Shown here piece by piece: positions 35,007 to 42,693 of a DNA stretch of 42,693 nt. This DNA is from an uncultured Alphaproteobacteria bacterium (GTDB taxonomy: Bacteria; Pseudomonadota; Alphaproteobacteria; Caulobacterales; Caulobacteraceae), in the NCBI GenBank assembly GCA_937920085.1, contig CALETE010000033.1, positions 1 to 42,693 of the forward strand, given 5' to 3'. Each line of letters begins with the position of its first letter. Position 1 is the stretch's first letter. The notes beneath the pieces are model-generated. The model was not told where the DNA came from, searched no databases, and saw only the letters and a program-made list of their open reading frames with translations. The position numbers were made by a program, and so were the translations under genes.

Positions 35007-35108
35007 TATGACCTGGATACCGGCCTTCGCCGGTATGACCGGGGGGAGCAGTTGGCCAATTATCATCCGGTTACCCCGGCGGAGGCCGGGGTCCAGTTCG
35101 TAGGGCTG
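35007..35108. repeat. Paired palindromic unit (B then A), 162 bp after the previous one
   Basis: B core 35013-35040 after GTGACCTATGA, and A core 35069-35096, in which one base differs (GGTTACC). The A half is followed by TTCGTAGGGCTGTGATTATGG, like the 2171 unit. Confidence 0.85.
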
Positions 35109-35148
35109 TGATTATGGGCGGTGCCCTAGGTGTGACCTTTTCGGGTAC

Positions 35149-35178
35149 GCCTCGACCTAAATGACCGGGGGTGGGGTC
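35149..35178. repeat. Repeat unit that has lost its hairpin
   Basis: The flank GACCT (35153-35157) joins after two bases (AA) directly to ATGACCGGGGGTGGGG. The B-half stem-loop (about 18 bases between GACCT and ATGACC) is missing while both flanks remain, so it marks a deletion or excision product. Confidence 0.6.
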
Positions 35179-35579
35179 TAGTCCGGCTTCTGGCCGGGAT
35201 AGCGGGGCAGGGTGTCGGTGATCTCCCACCAGCTTGCCTTTGACGCCGTTTGGAAGTGAAAGCCGAGCTTGGTCTCCACCGGCTCATCCAGGGTTCCGGC
35301 CCGCAGGCGCAGGATGTCAGGGGTATCGGGTCGCTGGCTGAAGATGGGCGAGCCACAGTCGCCGCAGAACACCCGGATCTTGCCGGGCGAGCTTTCAAAG
35401 GCGCGCAGGGAGGTCACCTCCCCCAGGAACTGGAAATCCGCCGAGGGCACCGGGATATTTGTCGCAAAGGCTGAGCCCTGGGCCTTGCGGCATTGGCTGC
35501 AGTGGCAGACCTGGATGGGTGCCAAGTCCCCATGGATTTCGAAGCGAACGGCGCGGCAGAGGCAGGAGCCAGTGTGCAT
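35178..35579 (-). CDS. GFA (CENP-V/glutathione-dependent formaldehyde-activating)-family protein
   Basis: A 133-aa zinc-binding protein with Cys pairs C6/C8, C25/C27/C30 and C71/C74 (VCHCSQCR and FCGDCG), the signature of the GFA fold. The family is named after glutathione-dependent formaldehyde-activating enzyme, though most members have no proven activity. ATG at 35579. Standing alone, divergent to the following TonB receptor gene. Confidence 0.9.
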   Translation of the reverse strand: MHTGSCLCRAVRFEIHGDLAPIQVCHCSQCRKAQGSAFATNIPVPSADFQFLGEVTSLRAFESSPGKIRVFCGDCGSPIFSQRPDTPDILRLRAGTLDEPVETKLGFHFQTASKASWWEITDTLPRYPGQKPD

Positions 35580-35814
35580 GGGGGGCGGCTTTCAGCTAGA
35601 GGCGCAACCTGCTTAGCTTAGAGCCAGACTCCCTCGAAGAATTTTTGTCAGGCGGGGACTGATGCCCTTGGCGCAGGATTTCCTGGTTCCTGGTGTCAGG
35701 ACCCATATCGTCATCGAACCGTCACCAGTTCCATACGTGAGCGTCAAGATTTCGTCAAAAAAGCTATATGCCCGCAGCCTAAAGACCGACTTCTAATCAC
35801 CAGAGGGGTCTTTC
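35580..35814. other. Intergenic region before the TonB receptor gene
   Basis: 235 bases between divergent GFA and TonB receptor genes with no convincing ORF. It must hold promoters for both; an AT-rich block near 35755-35775 (TCAAAAAAGCTATATG) is the best candidate for the receptor promoter, without a clear -35 box. Confidence 0.4.
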
Positions 35815-38169
35815 GTGCGCATTTCTAAATATCTGGCTACCACCAGCCTCGTCGCCATCGTCATGGCCGCCGCAACCCAGGCTATGGCTGCAGACGCCGC
35901 CGCCACCGCCGCTGAAGGCCCTGCCCTGGAAGAAGTGGTTGTCACTGCCCAGAAGCGTACTGAAAACCTGCAGGACACCCCGATCTCAGTGTCGGTGCTC
36001 ACCGCCAAGGCCCTTGAGGACCGCCACGTCGCCTCCTTGGTCGACCTCGGCGACGGTGCCATCCCGTCCTTGAAGGTTGCGCCCTTCTTCTCCCGCCCCG
36101 GCGCTCTGATCATGAACATCCGCGGCATTGGCGTTCTGTCCGACAGTAACCAGCCTGCCCGCGACCAAGGCGTCGGCGTCTATATCGATGGCGTTTATCT
36201 GGGCCGTCCCCAGGGCCTCGGCGCGGCCCTCTATGACATTGAAGGCATCGAAGTCCTGAAGGGTCCGCAAGGCACCCTGTTTGGCCGCAACACCGAAGGC
36301 GGCGCCGTCAACATCGTCACCAAGAAGCCCAGCGGCAAGTTCAAGCTCTCGGCCACGGCTGGCGCTGGCAATTTCGGCTCCTACAAGAGCGAACTTCACC
36401 TGGACCTGCCCAGCTTCTACGACATCGCCTTCAAGCTGGACGGCGTGATCACCGCCCGGGACGGCTGGGTTCAAAACCCGTTGCAGAACGCCAGCGACTT
36501 TGGTGCCTACAACAAGCGCGGCATCCATGCCGAGCTGCTCTGGTCGCCGACCGCTGATTTCAGCGCCGACTATAGCTATGACAATTCCTACGACTCGACC
36601 ACGACCCTCTATCAGCAGCAACTGTCGCTCGGCACCTTGAAGTATGCGGCGGCGACGGTGGTTCAGCCCAGCCGCGCCTCCACCGCCAGTGTCGGTGTTC
36701 CTCAGCAGCCCAGCATCGGCAAGACCTCTGGTCATCGCCTGACCCTGGACTGGAAGGTCAATGACAACATGACCCTGAAGTCCATCTCGTCCTACCGCGA
36801 CCTAAGCCAGGGCCAGTACGACAATGGCTCGGCTGCGGGCACCATGGTCAACGCCACGGGCGTCTTCACCGGCTTCGGCTTCTCCCGCTACAGCTTGGCC
36901 CAGTTCAAGCAGCACCAGAAGAGCCAGGAATTCCAGCTGATCGGCGACACCGAGACCGTGAAATACGTGGTCGGGGCCCTCTATTACCAAGAGAACGTCG
37001 AAGATAACGCCCAGGCCTTTAACACCAACGTGTTCTCCGACGCCGCTGGCTCGGCCTACACCATCCTGTCCCTGGACTACACTAAGCAACTCGTGGCCCG
37101 CGCCAGCCGGGTTGAGACCACCTCCAAGGGTGTCTTCGGCCAGGCCACCTGGACCCCGAAGATCCTGGACGATGCCCTGCACATCACAGCCGGCGGTCGT
37201 TGGACCAAGGACCAGAAGGTCGGCCAGTTGTTCATCATCAACGGCGCTGCGCCGGTCGTGAACGGCATTGCAGGCCCTCGGAACCTGAACACCTCATGGT
37301 CGCGCTTCGACCCCTTGATCAACGTCTCCTATGACGTTTCCAGCGACATCATGGTCTACGGCAAGTGGAGCAGCGGCTATAAGTCGGGCGGTGCCAACTC
37401 CCGCTCCCTGTTCTATTCGCCCTTCAATCCTGAAGTCGTCACCATGTTCGAAGTCGGTGCCAAGACCGAGTTCTTCGACAACCGCGCCCGTCTGAATGTC
37501 GCCGCGTATTCGGGGACCTATAAGGACATCCAGCTGGACTTCAGCGCCCAGTATCTGCAGACCGATCCGGTTACCGGTGCCCTCCTGACCACCCTGCGGA
37601 CCACCACGGAAACCGCCAATGCCCCCGGCAATGGTGATCTGAAGGGCTTTGAAGCTGACTTCACCCTGGCGGCCACGGACAACCTGACCCTGTCGGCCAG
37701 CTTTGCCCACAACATCGTGGACATTCCGGACACCAAGAACCCCTTCCGTCAGTCTAACGGCCAGCTGATCACCGTTCCGATCCCGATCTATCAGGTCTAC
37801 ACCCCTGAGAACGCGGGCAGCTTGGCTGCGGACTACGAAACCCCGTTCATGGGTGCCAAGTTCACGGCTCACGTCGACGCCAATTATGACTCTGGCTACT
37901 ACGCCAACTATACCGACAGTGCCTACGACCCTGTGACCCGGGCTGTGACCTACAAGCAACCCAAGGGTGACAAGTCCATGGTGGTCAATGGCCGCGTGGC
38001 GATCACCGAAATCGACACCAGCGCTGGCATGGCGACCTTCTCCCTCTGGTCGCGGAACCTGCTCAACGAAGAACACCTGTTCTACAAGAGCGGTGCCCCG
38101 CTTACCGGCGTTAGCGGCTTCTATAACGAGCCACGCACAGTCGGCTTCGAAGTCAACCTGAAGATGTAA
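35815..38169 (+). CDS. TonB-dependent outer-membrane receptor
   Basis: A 784-aa outer-membrane transporter. The GTG start at 35815 opens a signal peptide (RISKYLATTSLVAIVMAAAT, cleavage after AMA near 25). The TonB box is EEVVVTAQKR (about 39-48), then the plug domain (about 50-165) with GVYIDGVYLGRPQG and EVLKGPQGTLFGRNTEGGAVN. The barrel ends in the hydrophobic NLKM. The GRNTEGGAVNIVT pattern marks the large Caulobacterales/Sphingomonas receptor group. Its transcript probably includes the tyrosine phosphatase gene downstream, after a 27-base gap. Confidence 0.94.
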   Translation: MRISKYLATTSLVAIVMAAATQAMAADAAATAAEGPALEEVVVTAQKRTENLQDTPISVSVLTAKALEDRHVASLVDLGDGAIPSLKVAPFFSRPGALIMNIRGIGVLSDSNQPARDQGVGVYIDGVYLGRPQGLGAALYDIEGIEVLKGPQGTLFGRNTEGGAVNIVTKKPSGKFKLSATAGAGNFGSYKSELHLDLPSFYDIAFKLDGVITARDGWVQNPLQNASDFGAYNKRGIHAELLWSPTADFSADYSYDNSYDSTTTLYQQQLSLGTLKYAAATVVQPSRASTASVGVPQQPSIGKTSGHRLTLDWKVNDNMTLKSISSYRDLSQGQYDNGSAAGTMVNATGVFTGFGFSRYSLAQFKQHQKSQEFQLIGDTETVKYVVGALYYQENVEDNAQAFNTNVFSDAAGSAYTILSLDYTKQLVARASRVETTSKGVFGQATWTPKILDDALHITAGGRWTKDQKVGQLFIINGAAPVVNGIAGPRNLNTSWSRFDPLINVSYDVSSDIMVYGKWSSGYKSGGANSRSLFYSPFNPEVVTMFEVGAKTEFFDNRARLNVAAYSGTYKDIQLDFSAQYLQTDPVTGALLTTLRTTTETANAPGNGDLKGFEADFTLAATDNLTLSASFAHNIVDIPDTKNPFRQSNGQLITVPIPIYQVYTPENAGSLAADYETPFMGAKFTAHVDANYDSGYYANYTDSAYDPVTRAVTYKQPKGDKSMVVNGRVAITEIDTSAGMATFSLWSRNLLNEEHLFYKSGAPLTGVSGFYNEPRTVGFEVNLKM

Positions 38170-38196
38170 GGCCGAAAGGCTAGGGGGCTTTCCGCA

Positions 38197-39111
38197 ATGA
38201 GGACCAAGATCATGCTACGCACGCTCAGCCTCATTGCGGCCCTCAGTCTGTCGGCGACGGCGGGCTTCGCAGAGGTCGCGCACCGGACCCATCCGGTGCC
38301 GGCCGTTTCTGTGGCCCATGCGCGGACCATCCCCCTGGAGGGTCAGCGCAATTTCCGAGACCTCGGCGGGTATCGTACCGCCGATGGTCGCCATCAGGTA
38401 CGCTGGGGTCTGCTTTATCGCTCGGGCAGTTTGGCGCGCCTGACCGACAAGGACTATGCCGTCCTGGCCCCCCTGGGCATTGCCTCAGTTATCGATTTCC
38501 GCTCCAGCGCCGAGCGGACCTCCGAGCCCACAAACTGGCGGGCCGGCGAGCCCGAAATCCTCACCAAGGCCTACACCTCAAAGGGCGAGGCGGCCCTGAT
38601 GGGGGCCATGCAGGGGCCTGATGCGACCCAAGCTAAGGTGCGCGATGCCATGATCGGCTTCTATCACCAGATGCCCGAGCAATATGCCGACCAGTATAGC
38701 GAGGTCTTCCATCGCCTGGCCGCTCACAAGGCCCCACTGCTGTTTAACTGCACCGCAGGCAAGGACCGGACGGGCCTGGCCTCTGCGCTCGTCTTGACCG
38801 TATTGGGCGTGCCCCGGGCCACAGTGATTGAGGACTATGTCCTGACCGAAAAGGCCGGCGACTTCCGCGGCGCAGCGGCGGCGGCACCGGCTCCCGCCGC
38901 GGTGGACAAGGACCCTTACGCCTATATGCGCAACACCAAGTCCGACCTGATTGCCCCTCTGATGCGGGCAGACCCCGCCTATCTGGAAGCGGCCCTTGGT
39001 CAGATCACCAAAGACTATGGCTCCGTCGAGGCCTATGTCCGCAAGCGCCTGGGCGTTTCATCCGCCGAGATCGCCAGCCTCCGCGCTAGGTTGCTCGAGC
39101 CTGTGGGCTAG
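38197..39111 (+). CDS. Secreted tyrosine phosphatase (DSP-like, Y_phosphatase3 type)
   Basis: A 304-aa protein. A signal peptide (MRTKIMLRTLSLIAALSLSA, cleavage near residue 25) is followed by NFRDLGGYRT, typical of Y_phosphatase3. The P-loop NCTAGKDRTG has catalytic Cys185 and Arg191 (C-x5-R). The expected catalytic Asp is likely in the preceding loop, not resolved by eye. Substrates may be phospho-amino acids, phosphoinositides or nucleotides; the PTP loop is of the C-x-A-G-K-D-R type. Co-oriented with the TonB receptor, it may release phosphate or process an imported ligand in the periplasm (inference). Confidence 0.88.
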   Translation: MRTKIMLRTLSLIAALSLSATAGFAEVAHRTHPVPAVSVAHARTIPLEGQRNFRDLGGYRTADGRHQVRWGLLYRSGSLARLTDKDYAVLAPLGIASVIDFRSSAERTSEPTNWRAGEPEILTKAYTSKGEAALMGAMQGPDATQAKVRDAMIGFYHQMPEQYADQYSEVFHRLAAHKAPLLFNCTAGKDRTGLASALVLTVLGVPRATVIEDYVLTEKAGDFRGAAAAAPAPAAVDKDPYAYMRNTKSDLIAPLMRADPAYLEAALGQITKDYGSVEAYVRKRLGVSSAEIASLRARLLEPVG

Positions 39112-39140
39112 GGCCCTTGAGCCTTGGGAGGTTTGAGGCC

Positions 39141-39530
39141 TCAGCGGATCAATACCACCTCGACCCCGACCGCGTCAGCGACCTGCGCCCATTGACGATC
39201 CGCCGTCAGGGCGGGCAGGCCTTCTCGCTGGGCCAGGGCGAGGCAGAACCGGTCGCCTAGGGACAGACCAGCCTTTGATGTCGCGGCGCGCAGATGTCCG
39301 GCGACTGTGCCCAAGGCCAGGTCTGCGTCGACCACCTGGATTGGAAGCGGACGCAGCATGGCGTCGACCTGCTTTGGCGGCATGCCCGCATGGATGAACC
39401 AGCTGACCACCTCAGCATAGTTGATGCTAGAGACTAGGGCGTCGGAGATCACCGCTTGAACCTGGGCTGAGCCGGGCTCATCCAGCAGCACGGCCAAAAG
39501 GGCTGAGGCGTCGAGAACCGCCGTGCTCAC
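39141..39530 (-). CDS. vapC: PIN-domain toxin, VapC-like
   Basis: A 129-aa PIN-domain ribonuclease. The first acidic residue lies in VLDASALLAVLLDEPG (D7), and further Asp/Glu residues, including EVVSWFIHAG and GDRFCLAL, complete the acidic set. VapC toxins cut RNA, often tRNA-fMet or rRNA. The GTG at 39530 overlaps the antitoxin stop by four bases (GTGA), so translation is coupled. No evidence of inactivation. Confidence 0.9.
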   Translation of the reverse strand: MSTAVLDASALLAVLLDEPGSAQVQAVISDALVSSINYAEVVSWFIHAGMPPKQVDAMLRPLPIQVVDADLALGTVAGHLRAATSKAGLSLGDRFCLALAQREGLPALTADRQWAQVADAVGVEVVLIR

Positions 39531-39772
39531 GCGCCGGACTCATCGCTGCGGGCGGCCAGGAAAGCGTCGACCGTGGCACCCGGTTTTCCTGCCGTATAGG
39601 CCCGGGCCAGGGCCTGGGCATGGGCCACCGACTGGGCGACGGTCCGCAGGATCACCCCGTCAGGGGTTTCCTCCAGCACAAGCTCGCCACCCCCGGATAA
39701 TCCCAGGCGTCTGCGAATATCCGCAGGCAAGCTCAGCCGGCCGCTGGGCGTTATGGTGACTTGGACGGTCAT
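39527..39772 (-). CDS. AbrB/SpoVT-domain antitoxin, VapB-like
   Basis: An 81-aa antitoxin beginning at the ATG at 39772: MTVQVTITPSGRLSLPADIR, the AbrB/MazE DNA-binding fold. The C-terminal half, ending in SDESGA, would bind the PIN toxin. Earlier in-frame ATG options up to 39886 lie in poor sequence. The stop overlaps the toxin start. The pair is probably autoregulated through the 39773-39900 region, which shows no clear operator by eye. Confidence 0.88.
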   Translation of the reverse strand: MTVQVTITPSGRLSLPADIRRRLGLSGGGELVLEETPDGVILRTVAQSVAHAQALARAYTAGKPGATVDAFLAARSDESGA

Positions 39773-39927
39773 GGCGTAATCCGCAGTTTGTGGTCTATAT
39801 GGAAAGTCATGCCATGAATTCGTAAACGTGTCACGACGGGTGGCGGTGGCAGGATGAGTCAGCCGTAGACTCAACATCGCCCGCAAATTGGCCTTAAGTG
39901 TCGGCAGAAGCTCAAGGAGGCCCCGCC

Positions 39928-40272
39928 ATGACCCCGCACTATCTCGAAGTCGTCACCGAGGATGTGGACGCCGTCTGCGCCGCCTATGAGGCCGTCCACG
40001 GCGTCAGCTTTGGGGCCCCTGTTCCAGAGCTCGGCGGCGCCAGGACCGCGATCATGGCCGGCGGCGGCGAGGTCGGCGTCCGCGGCCCCCTAAGACCCGG
40101 CGAAGCGCCGGTGGTGCGGCCCTATTGGCGGGTGCTGGACGTAGAAGCGGCCCTGACTGCGGCGGCGGCTAAGGGGGCGGTCATCGCCATGGCGCCGACG
40201 GACATGCCGGGGCGAGGGCGGTTCGCGATCTACATCCAGGGCGGCGTGGATCATGGAGTTTGGGAGGTTTAA
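39928..40272 (+). CDS. Small VOC/glyoxalase-family protein
   Basis: A 114-aa single VOC module (YLEVVTEDVDAVCAAYEAVHG near the start, ending DHGVWEV). The ATG at 39928 has AAGGAGG 7 bases upstream. Metal or substrate residues such as the late His/Glu are only partly evident, so function (glyoxalase-like, resistance or lyase) is unknown. It may pair as a dimer. It is divergent to the toxin-antitoxin pair. Confidence 0.85.
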   Translation: MTPHYLEVVTEDVDAVCAAYEAVHGVSFGAPVPELGGARTAIMAGGGEVGVRGPLRPGEAPVVRPYWRVLDVEAALTAAAAKGAVIAMAPTDMPGRGRFAIYIQGGVDHGVWEV

Positions 40273-40284
40273 GCCAAACCCACC

Positions 40285-40325
40285 TGTCACCCCGGCGGAG
40301 GCCGGGGTCCAGGTCGTAGGGCTGT
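40285..40325. repeat. Single A-type palindrome
   Basis: A core 40285-40312 with tail TCGTAGGGCTGTGAG, preceded by CACC, following the VOC gene by 12 bases. It may serve as that gene's transcription terminator. The partner B half follows 68 bases later as part of the next unit. Confidence 0.75.
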
Positions 40326-40370
40326 GAGCTGGTTGGGTGTCCGAGGTGCGGCCTTTCCGGAAGGGCTGTG

Positions 40371-40487
40371 ACCTATGACCTGGATACCGGCCTTCGCCGG
40401 TATGACCGGGGGGTGGGGCTAGGGCCGTGCGCTGTCAGCAAACACCGGTCACCCCGGCGGAGGCCGGGGTCCAGTTCCTAGGGCTGA
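40371..40487. repeat. Paired palindromic unit (B then A)
   Basis: B core 40380-40407 preceded by GTGACCTATGA, A core 40447-40474 with tail TTCCTAGGGCTGAG. The intervening spacer (AGGGCCGTGCGCTGTCAGCA) resembles the window start at 1. A decayed B-like trace (GGCCTTCGCCGATATGACC) follows at 40512-40530. Confidence 0.85.
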
Positions 40488-40595
40488 GAGTTGGTTGGGT
40501 GTCCGAGGTGCGGCCTTCGCCGATATGACCTTTGGTCATTTGACCTCACCCCCCATTCCGGCGAATGATCCCCCCAAAGCCTGGGGAGGCGACGC

Positions 40596-42380
40596 GTGCA
40601 TTTGAGTTTGATCGATGGGTCAATACTGGGGCTCTATCTTGTGGTGGTCCTGGCGGTGGGGTTTTTAGCCTCTGGGCGGACCAAGAGCGGGACGGACTTT
40701 TTCCTCGCTGGGCGGTCGATCCCCGCCTGGGTCTGCGGCCTGGCGTTTATCTCAGCCAATCTGGGGGCGCAGGAAGTCATCGGCATGGGCGCGTCGGGCG
40801 CCAAGTACGGCATGTCGACGGCCCACTTCTATTGGCTGGGTGCCATACCGGCCATGGTCTTCATCGGCATCTTCATGATGCCCTTCTATTATGGGTCCAA
40901 GGCCCGGTCGGCACCGGAATATCTGCGCCTGCGGTTTGATGAAAAGACCCGAGGGCTGAACGCGCTGAGCTTTGCCCTGATGACCATTATCGGGTCGGGG
41001 GTTTCCATGTACGCCATGGCCAAGTTGATCACGGTCCTGCATGTGCTCGATGCGCCCTTTGCGGCCATGCACCTGCCGCAGACCTGGATCTTCCATGCCG
41101 CCATCATCACCTCGGCCCTGGTGGTCATGTCCTACATCTATGCCGGGGGCCTAAGGGGGGCGATCTACAACGAGGTCCTGCAGTTCTTCCTGATCGTGGC
41201 GGGGTTTGTGCCCCTGGCCTGGCTGAGTCTCAAGGCCGTGGGTGGCTGGCATGGCCTGACCGCGACCCTTGATCCCTCCTATCTGCATGTGTGGAAGGGT
41301 ATGGCCCATCCGGAGACCAACCGCCTGGGTATCGACGCCGGCAGTCTGGTCATGGGTTTGGGCTTCGTCCTGTCTTTTGGATATTGGACCACGGACTTCT
41401 TGGTGGTGCAGAGGGCCATGGCGGCAGACTCCATGGGTGCGGCACGGCGCACACCCCTGATCGCCGCCTTTCCGAAAATGCTGTTTCCGTTTCTGGTGAT
41501 TGTGCCGGGCTTAGCGGCCCTTGCCTTGACCACCGGGCCGATGACCCACCCCGGCGTGGCGGGGGGCCCAGCAGTGGTGTCGCAGGCAATCATTCCGGTG
41601 AAGCTGGACGCAGCGACGGGCCAGCCCATGCTGGATTCGGCGGGCAAGCCCCAGCTGGACTATGATCTGGCCACCCCTAACCTGCTGATCAAGAGCCTGC
41701 CCACCGGCATGCTGGGCCTGGGACTGACGGCCCTGCTGGCCAGCTTCATGTCGGGCATGGCGGGCAATGTCACGGCCTTCAATACGGTTTGGACCTATGA
41801 CATTTACCAGGCCTATATCCGTAAGACTGCGAGCGACGCCCACTATCTAACCATGGGCCGGATCGCCACGGCAGTAGGGATTTTGCTGTCCATCGGCGCG
41901 GCCTATATGGCCAGTCAATTCAACAACATCATGGACTTAATTCAGCTGATCTGTGCCTTCGTCAATGCGCCGGTCTTTGCGACCTTTTTGCTGGGGATGT
42001 TCTGGAAGAGAGCCACGGGGCACGGGGCCTTTTGGGGACTTTTGGCTGGGACAGTGGCAGCGGCCCTGCACCATGGCTTGACCCTATCGGTCGGTGCGGT
42101 GGCGGGGATTAAGGGCGGCTGGCTTGGTTTGCTGCATACCTATCCCAGCGAAATGGCCCAGAACTTCACCACGGCTATCTGGGCCTGGAGTGTCTGCTTC
42201 GTCCTGACCATTTTCGGCAGCTTGGTCACCAAGGCCCATTCGGAGGAGTCCCTGATCGGCCTAGTCTATAGCCTGACGCCCAAGGTGGATGAGCCGGCCG
42301 GGGTCTGGTTCAAGAGCCCGGTGGTGCTGGGGGTGATTGTCTTGGCCACCACCCTTGTTCTCAACATTATCTTCTGGTGA
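40596..42380 (+). CDS. Sodium:solute symporter (SSS family)
   Basis: A 594-aa integral membrane transporter with about 13-14 hydrophobic helices. The conserved SSS motif is at 34-46 (DFFLAGRSIPAWV). The Na+-coupled LeuT-fold core spans most of the protein, with the signature QEVIGMGASGAKYG early. SLC5-type transporters move sugars, amino acids, nucleosides or vitamins with Na+; the sequence does not name the substrate. The start is a GTG at 40596 with GGGAGG 8 bases upstream. A small membrane protein gene overlaps or follows its end. Confidence 0.92.
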   Translation: MHLSLIDGSILGLYLVVVLAVGFLASGRTKSGTDFFLAGRSIPAWVCGLAFISANLGAQEVIGMGASGAKYGMSTAHFYWLGAIPAMVFIGIFMMPFYYGSKARSAPEYLRLRFDEKTRGLNALSFALMTIIGSGVSMYAMAKLITVLHVLDAPFAAMHLPQTWIFHAAIITSALVVMSYIYAGGLRGAIYNEVLQFFLIVAGFVPLAWLSLKAVGGWHGLTATLDPSYLHVWKGMAHPETNRLGIDAGSLVMGLGFVLSFGYWTTDFLVVQRAMAADSMGAARRTPLIAAFPKMLFPFLVIVPGLAALALTTGPMTHPGVAGGPAVVSQAIIPVKLDAATGQPMLDSAGKPQLDYDLATPNLLIKSLPTGMLGLGLTALLASFMSGMAGNVTAFNTVWTYDIYQAYIRKTASDAHYLTMGRIATAVGILLSIGAAYMASQFNNIMDLIQLICAFVNAPVFATFLLGMFWKRATGHGAFWGLLAGTVAAALHHGLTLSVGAVAGIKGGWLGLLHTYPSEMAQNFTTAIWAWSVCFVLTIFGSLVTKAHSEESLIGLVYSLTPKVDEPAGVWFKSPVVLGVIVLATTLVLNIIFW

Positions 42381-42385
42381 TCCCC

Positions 42386-42583
42386 ATGGATATCCGCATG
42401 CCCATTGGCATTCTCTGCGCTGGGATCGGCCTGTTATTGCTCTGGGCCGGATTTTCCACTCCGCCCGCTGAGCTGAAGCTGGAGGCCATAGGGTTCAACA
42501 TTAACCTGGCCTGGGGGGCGGTTATGCTGGTCTTCGGCCTCGGTGCCATGGCGCTCGCCTTGCAGGCCGAGAAGCGGGACTAG
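42386..42583 (+). CDS. Small membrane protein downstream of the symporter
   Basis: A 65-aa protein (MDIRMPIGILCAGIG start) with two hydrophobic segments (about 7-24 and 40-60) and a charged tail, AEKRD. The ATG at 42386 lies five bases after the symporter stop; a GTG three codons earlier would overlap that stop by four bases. It is tightly linked to the symporter gene and may be an accessory subunit. Family not recognised. Confidence 0.6.
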   Translation: MDIRMPIGILCAGIGLLLLWAGFSTPPAELKLEAIGFNINLAWGAVMLVFGLGAMALALQAEKRD

Positions 42584-42619
42584 GCCAGTTCATAGGGCCG
42601 GGCGCTGCGCAAGAGTCCC

Positions 42620-42693
42620 CGGTGTGACCTTTCCGGATGGGCTGTGACCTATGACCTGGATACCGGCCTTCGCCGGTATGACCGGGGGGTGGG
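42620..42693. repeat. Palindromic repeat unit (B half) running off the window end
   Basis: Flank GGTGTGACCTTTCCGG is followed by GTGACCTATGA and B core 42656-42683, then GGGGGTGGG to the edge. The A half should lie just beyond the window, as at 40380. Confidence 0.85.

Noticed and set aside
34841..35178. Possible CRISPR array
   Set aside because: The repeated cores are palindromic and paired in opposite orientations with conserved spacers, so they lack unique spacers and a constant direct repeat.
40525..40539. Palindrome ATGACC-TTT-GGTCAT as a regulatory site for the symporter
   Set aside because: It overlaps a decayed B-type repeat and is short; it cannot be told apart from repeat residue, so it is not listed as an operator.

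Overview
The window looks like a chromosomal segment of a GC-rich alphaproteobacterium of the Caulobacterales. The clearest sign is fliQ-fliR-flhB followed directly by a cckA-type hybrid histidine kinase. With the internal ATG start, this kinase is 693 aa with the phospho-accepting His and Asp at 325 and 624, very close to Caulobacter CckA. Three TonB-dependent receptors with periplasmic or secreted partner enzymes also fit an oligotrophic Caulobacter/Phenylobacterium-like lifestyle. No rRNA, tRNA, CRISPR array, integrase or transposase was seen.

Layout: (1) 1-2500: an ABC-F ATPase, then a decayed superoxide dismutase gene, two palindromic repeat units and the 5' stub of a second sod-like copy. 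(2) 2499-6818: flagellar export genes and cckA. (3) 6914-8806: a GH3 glycosidase. (4) 8798-14718: a compact minus-strand operon (maleylacetate reductase-like Fe-ADH, FAD oxidoreductase, alpha/beta hydrolase, VOC dioxygenase-like protein, ACMSD-type amidohydrolase, DoxX). It is divergent from a TetR regulator, and two palindromic operators overlap a readable sigma70-like promoter; this looks like a regulated ring-compound catabolic unit. (5) 14720-20409: KirBac-type K+ channel, TonB receptor, DEAD-box RNA helicase with a DbpA-type RNA-binding domain. (6) 20477-25820: a low-GC coiled-coil lipoprotein, M20 peptidase, fatty acid desaturase, NUDIX hydrolase, and an orphan ParA ATPase preceded by iteron-like repeats. 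(7) 25877-33655: SDR, then minus-strand MmyB-like regulator, SnoaL-like protein, amidohydrolase-CIA30 fusion and a large TonB receptor ending at a strong terminator. (8) 33722-42693: Ca-dependent PI-PLC-like enzyme, repeat array, GFA protein, TonB receptor with a tyrosine phosphatase, PIN/AbrB toxin-antitoxin pair, VOC protein, sodium:solute symporter with a small membrane protein.

A dispersed family of paired 28-bp palindromes punctuates the intergenic regions (positions 1, 2061, 2211, 20428, 34841, 35007, 40285, 40371, 42620). The two facing halves are the same element in opposite orientation and differ by compensatory base-pair changes that preserve the hairpin. Together with a ~150 bp tandem periodicity and one copy that has lost just its hairpin, this is the most unusual non-coding structure here. 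The most interesting coding loci are the TetR-controlled catabolic operon, the sod decay locus, the orphan ParA with iteron-like repeats and the low-GC lipoprotein.
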